64,000 nt of DNA from Roseateles sp. YR242 (lineage in GTDB: Bacteria > Pseudomonadota > Gammaproteobacteria > Burkholderiales > Burkholderiaceae_C), in NCBI RefSeq assembly GCF_900109745.1, contig NZ_FOAV01000011.1, forward strand, positions 124,001-188,000, given 5' to 3'. The notes under the pieces are model-generated. The model was not told the DNA's origin, made no database searches, and saw only the letters and a list, made by a program, of their open reading frames with translations. Every line of letters starts with the position of its first letter. Within the stretch, counting starts at the first letter, position 1. Made by a program: the position numbers and the translations under genes. Below are positions 21,611 through 29,627 of this stretch, in pieces.

Positions 21611-24052
21611 ATGAAGAACGCATGGAGCACCGCGTGGCGGGTGCAAGCGGCATTGACCATCGGCGCGATGGCCCTGCTGGTGGGCTGCGCCGGGTCTCAG
21701 TCCTTTCGCGAAGGCACCGACCTGATCAATGCGGGCCAGGAGGAACAAGGGCTGGCCAAGCTGGAGGAGGCTGTGCGGGCGGAACCCCGCAATGCGGAGT
21801 TCCGCATTGCCCTGGCCGTGCAGCGGGGCTCGGTGATCAACCGGCAGTTGGCGGTGGGAGATACCGCGATGCGTGAGGGTCGCCTGACCGATGCCGAGCG
21901 GGCCTTCCGGCAGGTGCTCTCGCTGGATGGCGCCAACGCGATGGCGCGCCAGGGGCTGGACGCACTGGTGGTGGAGCGCCGGCACCGCGCCGCCGTGGTG
22001 GAGGGCGAGGCCCTGCTGAAGAAGGACACCGAAGCCGATATTGCACAGGCATTGGACAAGCTGCGGCCGGTGCTCTCCGAGAACCCCACCCAGCGCGAAG
22101 CGCTGAACCTGAAGGCCCGGCTGGAAGCGGCGCGTGCACGCTTTGTCCGCCCGGAAACCCGCCTGGCCGCCATCTATCGCAAGCCGATCACGTTGGAGTT
22201 TCGCGATGCGCCCTTGCGTTCCGTGTTCGATGTGGTGGCCAAGGTGTCCGGCCTGAACTTCTTCTTCGACCGCGAGATCCGCCCCGATCTCAAGGTGACC
22301 GTGCTGGCGAAGAACACCTCGATCGAGGACGCCATCCGCCTGCTGCTGGCCACCAACCAGCTGGAGCAGAAGGTGCTCAACGAGAACACCGTGCTCATCT
22401 ATCCCAACACGCCGCAGAAGCTGAAGGATTACCAGGCGCTGGTGGTGCGCTCCTTCTACCTGACCAATGCGGATGTGAAGGCGGTCTACAACACCATCAA
22501 GACGCTGGTGAAGACCAAGGACCTGGTGGTGGATGAGCGGCTGGGCATCATCATGATGCGGGACACGCCAGAGGCCGTACGCATGGCCGAGCGCATCGTG
22601 GCGCTGCAGGATCTCAGTGATCCGGAAGTGATCCTGGAGCTGGAGGTGATGGAGATCAAGCGCACCCGGCTGCTGGAGCTGGGCATCCAGTGGCCCAGCC
22701 AACTGACGCTGGCACCGCTGAACCTGGAGAACGCGCCGCTGACCCTCTCCCGCCTGCGCCATCTGCGCGGGCCGGACATCGGCGCCACCGTGGGCAACAC
22801 GCTGATCAACGCACGCAAGGAAGACTCGGACGGCAACGTGCTGACCAACCCGCGGGTGCGGGTGCGCAACAAGGAGAAGGCCAAGATCCTCATCGGGGAC
22901 CGGGTGCCGGTGATCACGACGACGAACACGGCGACAGGCTTTTCGTCCGAATCGGTCAGCTACCTGGATGTCGGCCTCAAGCTGGAAGTGGAACCCAACA
23001 TCTACCTGGACGATGAGGTGGCGATCAAGGTCAACCTCGAAGTGTCCAGCCTGGTGAGGGAAGTGTTGAGCAAGCAGGGCTCGCTGTCCTACCAGATCGG
23101 CACGCGCGGCGCCTCCACATCACTGCGGCTGCGCGACGGCGAGACCCAGATCCTGGCCGGCCTGATCAGCGATGAAGACCGCTCCACCGGCAACCGGGTG
23201 CCCTTGCTGGGCGACATGCCGGTGGCTGGGCGCCTGTTCGGCAGCCAGAAGGACGACAAGCAGCGCTCGGAGATCATCCTGTCGATCACGCCCCGCATCG
23301 TGCGCTCGCTGCGCCGGCCGGAGTTGTCCAACGCCGAGTTCCTCTCCGGCACCGAGAGCAACGTGGGCGCCGAAGAACTGCGGCTGTCCGTGCTGCCGGT
23401 GGCGGATGCCAAGGGCGTCGCGGTTGCACCCGGGGGCGCAGCGCCTGCGGCGACAGGTGCTGCGGCCACCACACCGCCCACGGCCACAGGGTCGTCCGCT
23501 GTGGCCGCCGCGTCGGGGCGCGCCCCGGGCGCCTTGGCCGCGCAGGGCGGGCCATCGTCCACGACCGGCGTTGCAGCCGCCGTGGTGCCGGTGGCTCCAG
23601 ACGGCGCGGGTGCAGGCCCAGGTGGGGCACCGGCCGCTGCCGGCTCGCTCAAACTGCAATGGCAGGCGCCCGCACAGGTGAAGGTGGGTGAGCAGTTCAG
23701 TGCGGTGCTGCGCCTGACCAGCCAGGGGCCGCTGCGCGGCATGCCGGTCCTGGCGGGTTTTGATCCTCAACTGCTGCAGGTGGTCAACGTCACGGAAGGG
23801 GACTACTTCCGGCAGGGCGGCGCGGGCGTGAATTTCAGTCAGCGCGTGGACCCGGCGCAAGGCCGCGTGTTCGCTGCCGCCGTCCGCCAGGGGACCGACA
23901 GTGGCATCAATGGCACGGGCGGTGTGCTGACGGTCACGTTCAAGGCCATCAAGCCCGGCGCCGCCCGGCTGTCGCTGATGTCAGCCACGCCGGAGCCTCA
24001 GGCGGCGCCATTGGCCTTGCCCATCGAGCACCAGATCAAGGTGGTGCCATGA
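21611..24052 (+). CDS. Lipoprotein secretin GspD-like with N-terminal TPR and C-terminal cohesin-like domain
   Basis: 813 residues from ATG 21611. A lipoprotein signal with lipobox LVGC places the acylated Cys at residue 26. TPR-like helical repeats fill ~30-170. The N0/N1 secretin domains follow (ITLEFRDAPLRSVFDVVAKV near 195, then the NADVKAVYNTIKTLV ring-building motif). The secretin beta-barrel domain spans ~337-565 and ends in the family motif SEIILSITPRIV. After a ~110-residue Ala/Gly/Pro linker there is a cohesin-like beta sandwich (~677-813) with the typical VKVGEQFSAVLRL start and GVLTVTFKAIKPG end. It forms the outer-membrane channel. A self-acylated secretin may not need a separate pilotin. 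The cohesin-like tail is unusual for secretins. Confidence 0.9.
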   Translation: MKNAWSTAWRVQAALTIGAMALLVGCAGSQSFREGTDLINAGQEEQGLAKLEEAVRAEPRNAEFRIALAVQRGSVINRQLAVGDTAMREGRLTDAERAFRQVLSLDGANAMARQGLDALVVERRHRAAVVEGEALLKKDTEADIAQALDKLRPVLSENPTQREALNLKARLEAARARFVRPETRLAAIYRKPITLEFRDAPLRSVFDVVAKVSGLNFFFDREIRPDLKVTVLAKNTSIEDAIRLLLATNQLEQKVLNENTVLIYPNTPQKLKDYQALVVRSFYLTNADVKAVYNTIKTLVKTKDLVVDERLGIIMMRDTPEAVRMAERIVALQDLSDPEVILELEVMEIKRTRLLELGIQWPSQLTLAPLNLENAPLTLSRLRHLRGPDIGATVGNTLINARKEDSDGNVLTNPRVRVRNKEKAKILIGDRVPVITTTNTATGFSSESVSYLDVGLKLEVEPNIYLDDEVAIKVNLEVSSLVREVLSKQGSLSYQIGTRGASTSLRLRDGETQILAGLISDEDRSTGNRVPLLGDMPVAGRLFGSQKDDKQRSEIILSITPRIVRSLRRPELSNAEFLSGTESNVGAEELRLSVLPVADAKGVAVAPGGAAPAATGAAATTPPTATGSSAVAAASGRAPGALAAQGGPSSTTGVAAAVVPVAPDGAGAGPGGAPAAAGSLKLQWQAPAQVKVGEQFSAVLRLTSQGPLRGMPVLAGFDPQLLQVVNVTEGDYFRQGGAGVNFSQRVDPAQGRVFAAAVRQGTDSGINGTGGVLTVTFKAIKPGAARLSLMSATPEPQAAPLALPIEHQIKVVP

Positions 24053-24522
24053 CATCGCAGCGCGGCTTCACCTTCATCGAACTCATGATGACCCTGGCCA
24101 TCATGGGTGTGCTGGTGCTCGTGGCCGTGCCGATGGCGCAGGTGGCCGTGCAGCGGGAGAAAGAGCGCGACCTGCGCCTGGCGCTGGCGCAGATTCGCGA
24201 GGCGCTGGATGCCTACAAGCGCGCTGCCGACCAGGGCCGTGTCCTGGTCCGGCTGGGCGAGAGTGGCTATCCCAAGACGCTGGATGAACTGGTGGAGGGG
24301 GTGCCGGACCAGCGCAGCCCCGCCAAGAAGAACATGTATTTCCTGCGCTCGCTGCCGCGGGACCCGATGAGCACCGATCTGAACGCGAAGGCGGCGGACA
24401 CCTGGGCCGTGCGCAGCTACGCGTCGCCGCCGGATGAGCCACAGCAGGGCGAGGATGTCTTCGACGTGTTCTCGAAATCCGAGACCACGGGCCTCAATGG
24501 CGTGGCCTACCGGAGATGGTGA
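24049..24522 (+). CDS. Second pseudopilin (GspG/H-like)
   Basis: 157 residues. The prepilin site is at the extreme N-terminus: MTSQRG|FTFIELMMTL, with Glu at mature position 5. A hydrophobic helix and an amphipathic stem with charged residues (QREKERDLRLALAQIREALD) follow. The globular part contains LPRDPMSTDLNAKAADTWAVRSY, a WxV core common in GspG-like minor subunits. It overlaps the secretin gene by four bases and the next pseudopilin by seven. Probably a minor pseudopilus subunit that acts at the tip or initiates the filament. Confidence 0.82.
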   Translation: MTSQRGFTFIELMMTLAIMGVLVLVAVPMAQVAVQREKERDLRLALAQIREALDAYKRAADQGRVLVRLGESGYPKTLDELVEGVPDQRSPAKKNMYFLRSLPRDPMSTDLNAKAADTWAVRSYASPPDEPQQGEDVFDVFSKSETTGLNGVAYRRW

Positions 24523-24941
24523 TGGTGAGCCTTCATCGTTTTCATCGCCTTCATCGCCGGCCGCAGTCCGTCCGACGGGGTGGCTTCACCCTCATTGAAC
24601 TGCTGGTGGTGATGGCCATCGTGGCGCTGCTGCTGACCATTGCCGCACCGCGCTACTTTGGTTCTCTGAACAAGTCCAAGGACGTGGCGCTGGCCGAGAA
24701 TCTCAAGGTGATGCGCGTCACCCTCGACCGCTTCTACGCGGACAAGGGCCGATACCCGGACACGCTGACGGAGTTGGTGGACCAGAAATACCTGCGCCAG
24801 GTGCCGGTGGACCCTGTCACGGGCAGCGACACCAGTTGGGTGCTGCTGCCGCCGAAAGACTCGGCGCAGGGCGGCATCGCCGATGTGAAGAGCGGTGCCA
24901 CAGGGCAGTCGCACGACGGTCGAGGTTATGAAACCTTCTGA
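24516..24941 (+). CDS. Third pseudopilin (GspG-like)
   Basis: 141 residues from ATG 24516, with a second in-frame ATG at 24522. The basic leader is His/Arg-rich (LHRFHRLHRRP), followed by the cleavage site RGG|FTLIELLVV with Glu5 present. The mature part has the GspG-like RFYADKGRYPDTLTELVDQKYL core and VDPVTGSDTSW. It is shorter than classical GspG and lacks its C-terminal calcium loop, so it is likely a minor pseudopilin. It overlaps the following gene by fourteen bases. Its leader is longer and more basic than those of its neighbours. Confidence 0.82.
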   Translation: MVMVSLHRFHRLHRRPQSVRRGGFTLIELLVVMAIVALLLTIAAPRYFGSLNKSKDVALAENLKVMRVTLDRFYADKGRYPDTLTELVDQKYLRQVPVDPVTGSDTSWVLLPPKDSAQGGIADVKSGATGQSHDGRGYETF

Positions 24942-25659
24942 CGCCAGCGGCGGCGTTGGTGGAGGCCCTCGCCAGCGAAGTCGGAGTCTGCGCCAGGGCC
25001 CGCCTTGCTCTGGACACCGCGCTGCCGGCTTCGCCTACCTCTGGACGCTGCTGCTCGTCGCCTTCATGGGCGTGGGGCTGACTGTCGCCGTGGAGGTGGA
25101 CACCACGATCGCGCGACGCAGCCAGGAGCGGGCGCTGCTCAACATCGGCCATCAGTTCCGCACGGCCATCGAGCGCTACTACGAGGGCACCGCGGTGGCC
25201 GGCCAGCGGCAATACCCAACCACGCTTGAAGACCTGCTGCGGGACAACCGCGTGCCGGGCATCAAGCGCCATCTGCGCCAGGTCTTTGTCGACCCGGTCA
25301 CCGGCAAGGCGGAGTGGGGATTGATGCGAGTGGGCGGGCGCATCGTTGGGGTGTATTCGCTGTCGGAGGCGATGCCGGTGAAGCAGGACAACTTCGAGGC
25401 GGAGGACATGGCGTTTCGCGGCAAGGGCAAATACAGCGAATGGGTCTTCACCTATCCGGTGGATCTGCTGCTGCGGGACCCGGCGCAGGTGGCTGCGTCC
25501 GTCTCGGGCGCGGCCTCAGGCGTGTTGCCTGTCACTGCCCCAGACGCAACCCCCGGAATGTCGGCAAGCTCGCCCTTCCTGGGCGCGAGCGGGCCCACAG
25601 GCGCCAGCGGACCGGGCAATGGCAGTTTCATTTTTCCCAGCGGCGGCGCAAAGCCATGA
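24928..25659 (+). CDS. Fourth pseudopilin-like protein lacking Glu5
   Basis: 243 residues from ATG 24928. After a ~35-residue basic leader the sequence AAG|FAYLWTLLLVAFMGVGLT resembles a prepilin cleavage site and helix, but mature position 5 is Trp instead of Glu. The following stem (RRSQERALLNIGHQFRTAIERYY) and the YPTTLEDLL...KRHLRQVFVDPVTGK core match the GspG-like paralogues next door. The tail is Ala/Pro/Gly/Ser-rich. In type II systems the tip subunit GspK also lacks Glu5, so this may be the filament tip. The tip role is inferred. Confidence 0.75.
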   Translation: MKPSDASGGVGGGPRQRSRSLRQGPPCSGHRAAGFAYLWTLLLVAFMGVGLTVAVEVDTTIARRSQERALLNIGHQFRTAIERYYEGTAVAGQRQYPTTLEDLLRDNRVPGIKRHLRQVFVDPVTGKAEWGLMRVGGRIVGVYSLSEAMPVKQDNFEAEDMAFRGKGKYSEWVFTYPVDLLLRDPAQVAASVSGAASGVLPVTAPDATPGMSASSPFLGASGPTGASGPGNGSFIFPSGGAKP

Positions 25660-26570
25660 TGTGCTTGAGAACCCTCCGGACCGGCTGGACGGTCCTGCTG
25701 ACCCTGATGCTCATCCCGGCGGCCCAGGCCGACAGCGAGATCGGCGGGACGATGCCGGATGCCTTGAAGGGCATTCATCCTTCCGGCTATTCCTGCCAGC
25801 GCGACGACATCCAGCGCAATGCCAAGAGCACGGCAGCGCCTGCCCAGGAGCGCCCTGGACCGGATCTCTCCTGCGCCGTCGAGCCGTCCCAATGGCCCGG
25901 CCTGGCGGGCAAGCGCCCCGTGTTGATGGTGGACACCCGGTCGCCACAGGCCTTCGAGGCCACGCATGTGGACGGGGCGCTGAATGCCACGCCGGTCCAG
26001 CTGCGCGCGAAGCCCTACCTGCGCGACCGCACCTTGGTACTGATGGGCTCGGGCAGGGGGGAGCAGGAGCAGTATGTGGCCTGTGCGGAACTGAAGGCGC
26101 AGGGCTTCCCGGACGTGCGCGTACTGCGTGGCGGGCTGGCCAGGTGGGTAGGGCAGGGCCGTGCAGTCGTAGGGCGTTCTGCTGTGGAGACGGACGTTCC
26201 CCGGCTCAGCGCCACGGAGCTATGGCTGGAGCAGCAGTTCGGGGCCAACCTGGTGTTGGTGGCGCCGTCACACGCAGCGCTGCTGCCGCAGTTGCCGTAT
26301 GCCATGGCGCTGAAGAGCTTGAGCGCCTCGGCGGTCCAGGCTGTTCTGGAGCGCCGCCGCAAGGAACTGAAGAACGCGCCGCTGGCGGCCGTCATCCTGG
26401 TGTCGGACGGGTCGGGAGAAGCGCTGCAGGCACTGGGCGCCGCGCTGCCCGCCGTACCGTTGCTGAGCTACAGCGAGCCGGTGGACAGCTACCTGCGGGA
26501 GATGCGCCAGCAGCAACTGACGTGGAACGCCCAGACCCGCGGACCCAAGCAACCCCCGTGCAGGCGCTGA
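25656..26570 (+). CDS. Exported rhodanese-fold protein without catalytic cysteine
   Basis: 304 residues; start ATG 25656 overlaps the upstream stop (ATGA), with an alternative ATG three bases later. Signal peptide to about residue 26 (TVLLTLMLIPAAQA). A rhodanese-like domain (~85-165) has the typical VDTRSPQAFEATHVDGALNA entry. The loop that normally reads V-x-x-C-x-x-G-x-R is VLMGSGRGE, so the sulfur-carrying Cys is absent. A second alpha/beta region (~180-290) looks like a second, inactive repeat. It is probably a periplasmic binding module, not a sulfurtransferase. It lies between the pseudopilins and the transglutaminase in an unbroken overlapping series, so it is likely part of the secretion operon. 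Confidence 0.75.
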   Translation: MMCLRTLRTGWTVLLTLMLIPAAQADSEIGGTMPDALKGIHPSGYSCQRDDIQRNAKSTAAPAQERPGPDLSCAVEPSQWPGLAGKRPVLMVDTRSPQAFEATHVDGALNATPVQLRAKPYLRDRTLVLMGSGRGEQEQYVACAELKAQGFPDVRVLRGGLARWVGQGRAVVGRSAVETDVPRLSATELWLEQQFGANLVLVAPSHAALLPQLPYAMALKSLSASAVQAVLERRRKELKNAPLAAVILVSDGSGEALQALGAALPAVPLLSYSEPVDSYLREMRQQQLTWNAQTRGPKQPPCRR

Positions 26571-26571
26571 G

Positions 26572-27525
26572 ATGCGGATGCAAAGACGCCATTGGTTGAA
26601 GGGTGCAGCCGGGTGGACGTTGTGGCCCCTGACAGCGACCGTGGCGACTTCGGCCACCGTGGCAGCCTCCGAGGCCGCTCGCGCGGCGCCTGCAGCGAAT
26701 GCGGCGGATCGCCTGAACAGCGCGCCGGCGGTGGGCGCTGATCCCGCCACCGACCGACGCCGCTTGCGCTTTACGCTGACCCTGAGAAATCCGTCCGCCG
26801 AACCGGTCACGGACCAGACCATCTGGGTGTACATGCCGCTGCGCGAAACCGCCCTGCAGCGGCTGGAGTCGCTGCAGGTCAGCATGCCGCATGCATTGAG
26901 CCACGACGCGCTGGGGCACAGCCTGCTGCGCTTGTCGTTGCCGCGTGTGGGGCCGCTGGGGGCGAAAGTGGTCACCGTCCAGGCGGAGGTGTCATTGCGC
27001 CCGGAACCTGTGGCCCAGCCGTTGGCAGATCCCGCCGCCTGGCTGCAGGCCGAGCGCTTCATCGAGTCCACGGACCCGGCGGTGCGCGAGCTGGCGGCGG
27101 CCTTGCGCCGTGAAACGCCGGCGCAGACACTGGATGCGATCTACGACTGGGTGCGCACCAATCTGCAGTACGCCGGCTATCTCGCGGATCCGCTGGGCGC
27201 GCGGGAAGCCTTGGCGCGGCGCTCGGGCGATTGCACGGAGTACGCCTTCCTGTGCACCGCCCTGGCGCGTGCCTGCGGCATTGCGGCGCGCCCGGTGGGC
27301 GGTTATGTGGTGGGTGCCAGTGCCGCGCCCCGAGCGGATGAGTATCACGACTGGGCCGAGGTCCATCTCGGCGGTGCCTGGCGGGTGATGGATGCGCAGA
27401 AAGGTTGCTGGGAACGCCCGGCGGCCGACTATGTCGGCTTCCGGTTGTACCGGGAAACACCCAGCAATGCGCTCGGCACGGCGCCGAGGTTCAAGGTGGA
27501 TGGGAGCCTGGAACTGCGGATGTGA
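26572..27525 (+). CDS. Tat-type transglutaminase-like cysteine protease family protein
   Basis: 317 residues. The N-terminus has a twin-arginine-like signal (QRRHWLKGAAG) followed by an Ala-rich stretch. After a beta domain, the transglutaminase core spans ~180-300. The catalytic triad is visible: Cys221 in RSGDCTEYAFL, His259 in EYHDWAEVHL and Asp274 in RVMDAQKG. These enzymes act as proteases, amidases or cross-linkers on proteins or peptidoglycan-linked peptides. The start lies one base after the preceding stop, and no co-directional overlapping gene follows, so it appears to close the secretion operon. A role in processing or cross-linking the exoproteins is suggested by context only. Confidence 0.82.
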   Translation: MRMQRRHWLKGAAGWTLWPLTATVATSATVAASEAARAAPAANAADRLNSAPAVGADPATDRRRLRFTLTLRNPSAEPVTDQTIWVYMPLRETALQRLESLQVSMPHALSHDALGHSLLRLSLPRVGPLGAKVVTVQAEVSLRPEPVAQPLADPAAWLQAERFIESTDPAVRELAAALRRETPAQTLDAIYDWVRTNLQYAGYLADPLGAREALARRSGDCTEYAFLCTALARACGIAARPVGGYVVGASAAPRADEYHDWAEVHLGGAWRVMDAQKGCWERPAADYVGFRLYRETPSNALGTAPRFKVDGSLELRM

Positions 27526-27712
27526 CCGGTACGCCGGCAGTGGCTGCAGATCATCAAGCGCGCCTGCGCCATGGGCGTGGCGTGGAGACTGCGATGGGGA
27601 CAGACGTCCGCAGGGGGCCGGCCTAGCATCGGGAGGCTCAGGCAGGGCTTCGCTCGCTTTGCCGCATGGCCGCACCCATGGCCGCCTTCCCCCCTTTCGC
27701 GGAGATCCCAGC

Positions 27713-28222
27713 ATGTCCACTCAGCCCCCCACCCCTCGCTACACGACCCGCAAGAACACCGTCTGTCTCTGGTACGACGGCACGGCGCTGGACGCGGCCA
27801 CCTTCTATGCCGCCACCTTCCCCGACAGCTCGGTTGATGCCGTGTTCCATGCACCCAGTGACTACCCAGCAGGCAAGGAGGGCGATGTCCTGACCGTGGC
27901 CTTCACAGTGGCAGGCATCCCCTGCATCGGCCTCAATGGCGGCCCGGCGTTCAAGCAGTCCGAGGCGTTTTCGTTCCAGATCGCCACGGACGATCAGGCG
28001 GAGACAGACAGGCTCTGGAACGCCATCATCAACAATGGCGGCGAATCCAGTGCCTGCGGCTGGTGCCGGGACAAGTGGGGACTCAACTGGCAGATCACGC
28101 CCCGTGTTCTGTCGGACGCCCTGGCCAACCCGGACCGTGCGGTCGGCAAACGCGCCTTCGAGGCGATGATGAAGATGGTCAAGATCGACGTCGCCGCCAT
28201 CGAGGCCGCTGTCAGAGGCTGA
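27713..28222 (+). CDS. PhnB-like VOC superfamily protein (3-demethylubiquinone methyltransferase-like fold)
   Basis: 169 residues from ATG 27713 with GGAG nine bases upstream. The sequence has the PF06983-type signature NTVCLWYDGTALDAATFYAATF, FTVAGIPCIGLNGGP and SACGWCRDKWGLNWQITP. Despite the family name, members are not proven methyltransferases; many are metal-independent VOC folds of unknown substrate. It is separated from the secretion operon by 187 bases with no obvious promoter match, and is convergent with the next gene. It is probably an ordinary housekeeping or stress gene. Confidence 0.85.
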   Translation: MSTQPPTPRYTTRKNTVCLWYDGTALDAATFYAATFPDSSVDAVFHAPSDYPAGKEGDVLTVAFTVAGIPCIGLNGGPAFKQSEAFSFQIATDDQAETDRLWNAIINNGGESSACGWCRDKWGLNWQITPRVLSDALANPDRAVGKRAFEAMMKMVKIDVAAIEAAVRG

Positions 28223-28249
28223 GGGTCGCCACCGAACCTGAGTGGCCCC

Positions 28250-28993
28250 TCAACGACGCGCGGTCCATCCCGAGGCGAGTGGGCCGTTACCGGACAGGTG
28301 CGCCGCCACGGCCACCACCAGGGCCAGCTCGTCGCCGCTGAAGAAGCCGGTGTCAAAGGCTTCCGAATCCAGGATGCCCACCACCGAACCCGCCTCGTTG
28401 AAGAGGGGCAGGCAGGCCTCGGCCTTCACCTTGGGGTCGCAGGTGTAATACCCGCCGCCTTCAGCCACAAAGGCCGCCACGTCGTTGATCACGCGGCCGC
28501 GGCCGCTCAGGCCCACGGCGCTGTTGTTGCTGCCTTGGGCGAAGGCCTCCGTCAGCGGGAACTCCGCCCGGCTTTCCGCGCCGAAGTACGCCAGCTTCAC
28601 CAGCACAGGCTCACCGGCCGTGTTGGCCCGCGCCTGGTAGATACCGAACCAGTGACTGCGGCTGTTGCGCTGGTAGTAGGTGGTGACGGCCGTGGCCGTG
28701 GCCACCAACTGTCGGTTTTGTTCCCGCTCTTGTTGCGACTCGCCGCCAAGGATGCGCGTGAGGTCATAGGGCTCTGCCGCCAATTGGCCGAACAGCGAGC
28801 AGGCGCCGCCTTCACCCAGTTCCGGCACGCGGAACTGCCATTGCACCACCACATCCGCCAGTGCCTGCGGCGTGGTCAGGCGCTCCAGCGCGGCCTGATG
28901 GGCCCGCACCTGTTGCGCAAAGGCCGCTGAGGTGCCCGCTGCGCCAAACGCTGCCGCCACGCCGCACCGTTCCCAATACTTCTCAAACAACAT
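28250..28993 (-). CDS. GAF-domain protein resembling free-methionine-(R)-sulfoxide reductase
   Basis: 247 residues. The C-terminal ~150 residues form a GAF domain. Its GYYTCDPKVKAEACLPLF segment followed by VVGILDSEAFDTGFFSGDE aligns with the active-site region of fRMsr/MsrC enzymes, which carry a Cys-Asp pair before a conserved VP/LP and a DIDS-like loop. The N-terminal ~90 residues are additional and helical, and absent from short MsrC proteins. If active it would reduce free methionine-R-sulfoxide in the cytoplasm. The catalytic assignment is tentative because the extra domain could make it a regulatory GAF protein. It lies downstream of the CheY-like gene on the same strand. Confidence 0.7.
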   Translation of the reverse strand: MLFEKYWERCGVAAAFGAAGTSAAFAQQVRAHQAALERLTTPQALADVVVQWQFRVPELGEGGACSLFGQLAAEPYDLTRILGGESQQEREQNRQLVATATAVTTYYQRNSRSHWFGIYQARANTAGEPVLVKLAYFGAESRAEFPLTEAFAQGSNNSAVGLSGRGRVINDVAAFVAEGGGYYTCDPKVKAEACLPLFNEAGSVVGILDSEAFDTGFFSGDELALVVAVAAHLSGNGPLASGWTARR

Positions 28994-29104
28994 CGTTTTC
29001 TCGTTTCAATCTTTTCGCCTGCGTCCCGTCACGGGAGCTTCGTGGCTTCAGTGCGGCGGCGTCCCGCCTGCGGAATCGACCCGCAGTGTCTGCCGTCCAG
29101 CCGG

Positions 29105-29539
29105 TCATTCCACCAGAATATTCCGGTGCTTCAAGGCCAGGTGGATCTTGTCCCCAATCGTGTCCTTGTTGAACGGCTTCACGACGTAGCCGGTGGCGCC
29201 CAACTGAGCGGCACGCAGGATGTCTTCCTTGCGGCCTTCAGCGGTCACCAGCAGCACGGGAACCTTTTGCAGCGGATCCGATTCGGGTTTGGTCCGCAAT
29301 GCCTCCAGCATCTGGAACCCGTTCATTACCGGCATGTTGATGTCGCTCAACACGAAATGCACCGGCTCGCCGGCCGCAATGGCGCCTTCGAGCACGCGCA
29401 AGGCGGCCTTGCCGTCCTCGGCTTCCGTGATCTTGCGGAACCCGAGTTCCCGCAACAGGCCGGAGATGATGCGGCGCATGGTGGCGAAATCATCCACCAC
29501 CAGAAAACTGAACTCTTCGCGCTTGATCGTTGTAACCAT
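29105..29539 (-). CDS. CheY-like single-domain response regulator
   Basis: 144 residues from ATG 29539, chosen because AAGGAG lies eight bases upstream; the frame is open further. The whole protein is a receiver domain: acidic pair in FLVVDDFATMRR, phospho-acceptor Asp in VHFVLSDINMPVMNG, switch Thr in LLVTAEG and the Lys of GYVVKPF. The ATMRRIISGLLRELGF helix is close to chemotaxis CheY proteins. No chemotaxis or flagellar genes are in the window, so it is either an orphan CheY or serves another phosphorelay. Confidence 0.88.
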   Translation of the reverse strand: MVTTIKREEFSFLVVDDFATMRRIISGLLRELGFRKITEAEDGKAALRVLEGAIAAGEPVHFVLSDINMPVMNGFQMLEALRTKPESDPLQKVPVLLVTAEGRKEDILRAAQLGATGYVVKPFNKDTIGDKIHLALKHRNILVE

Positions 29540-29627
29540 ATCCGGACTCCTTGGACGGAATCCTAGCCTGAGCCGGCACCCTAGTGCCACGCCGTGCGGC
29601 GATGGCAATGGATGTGGCGTGCGTATT

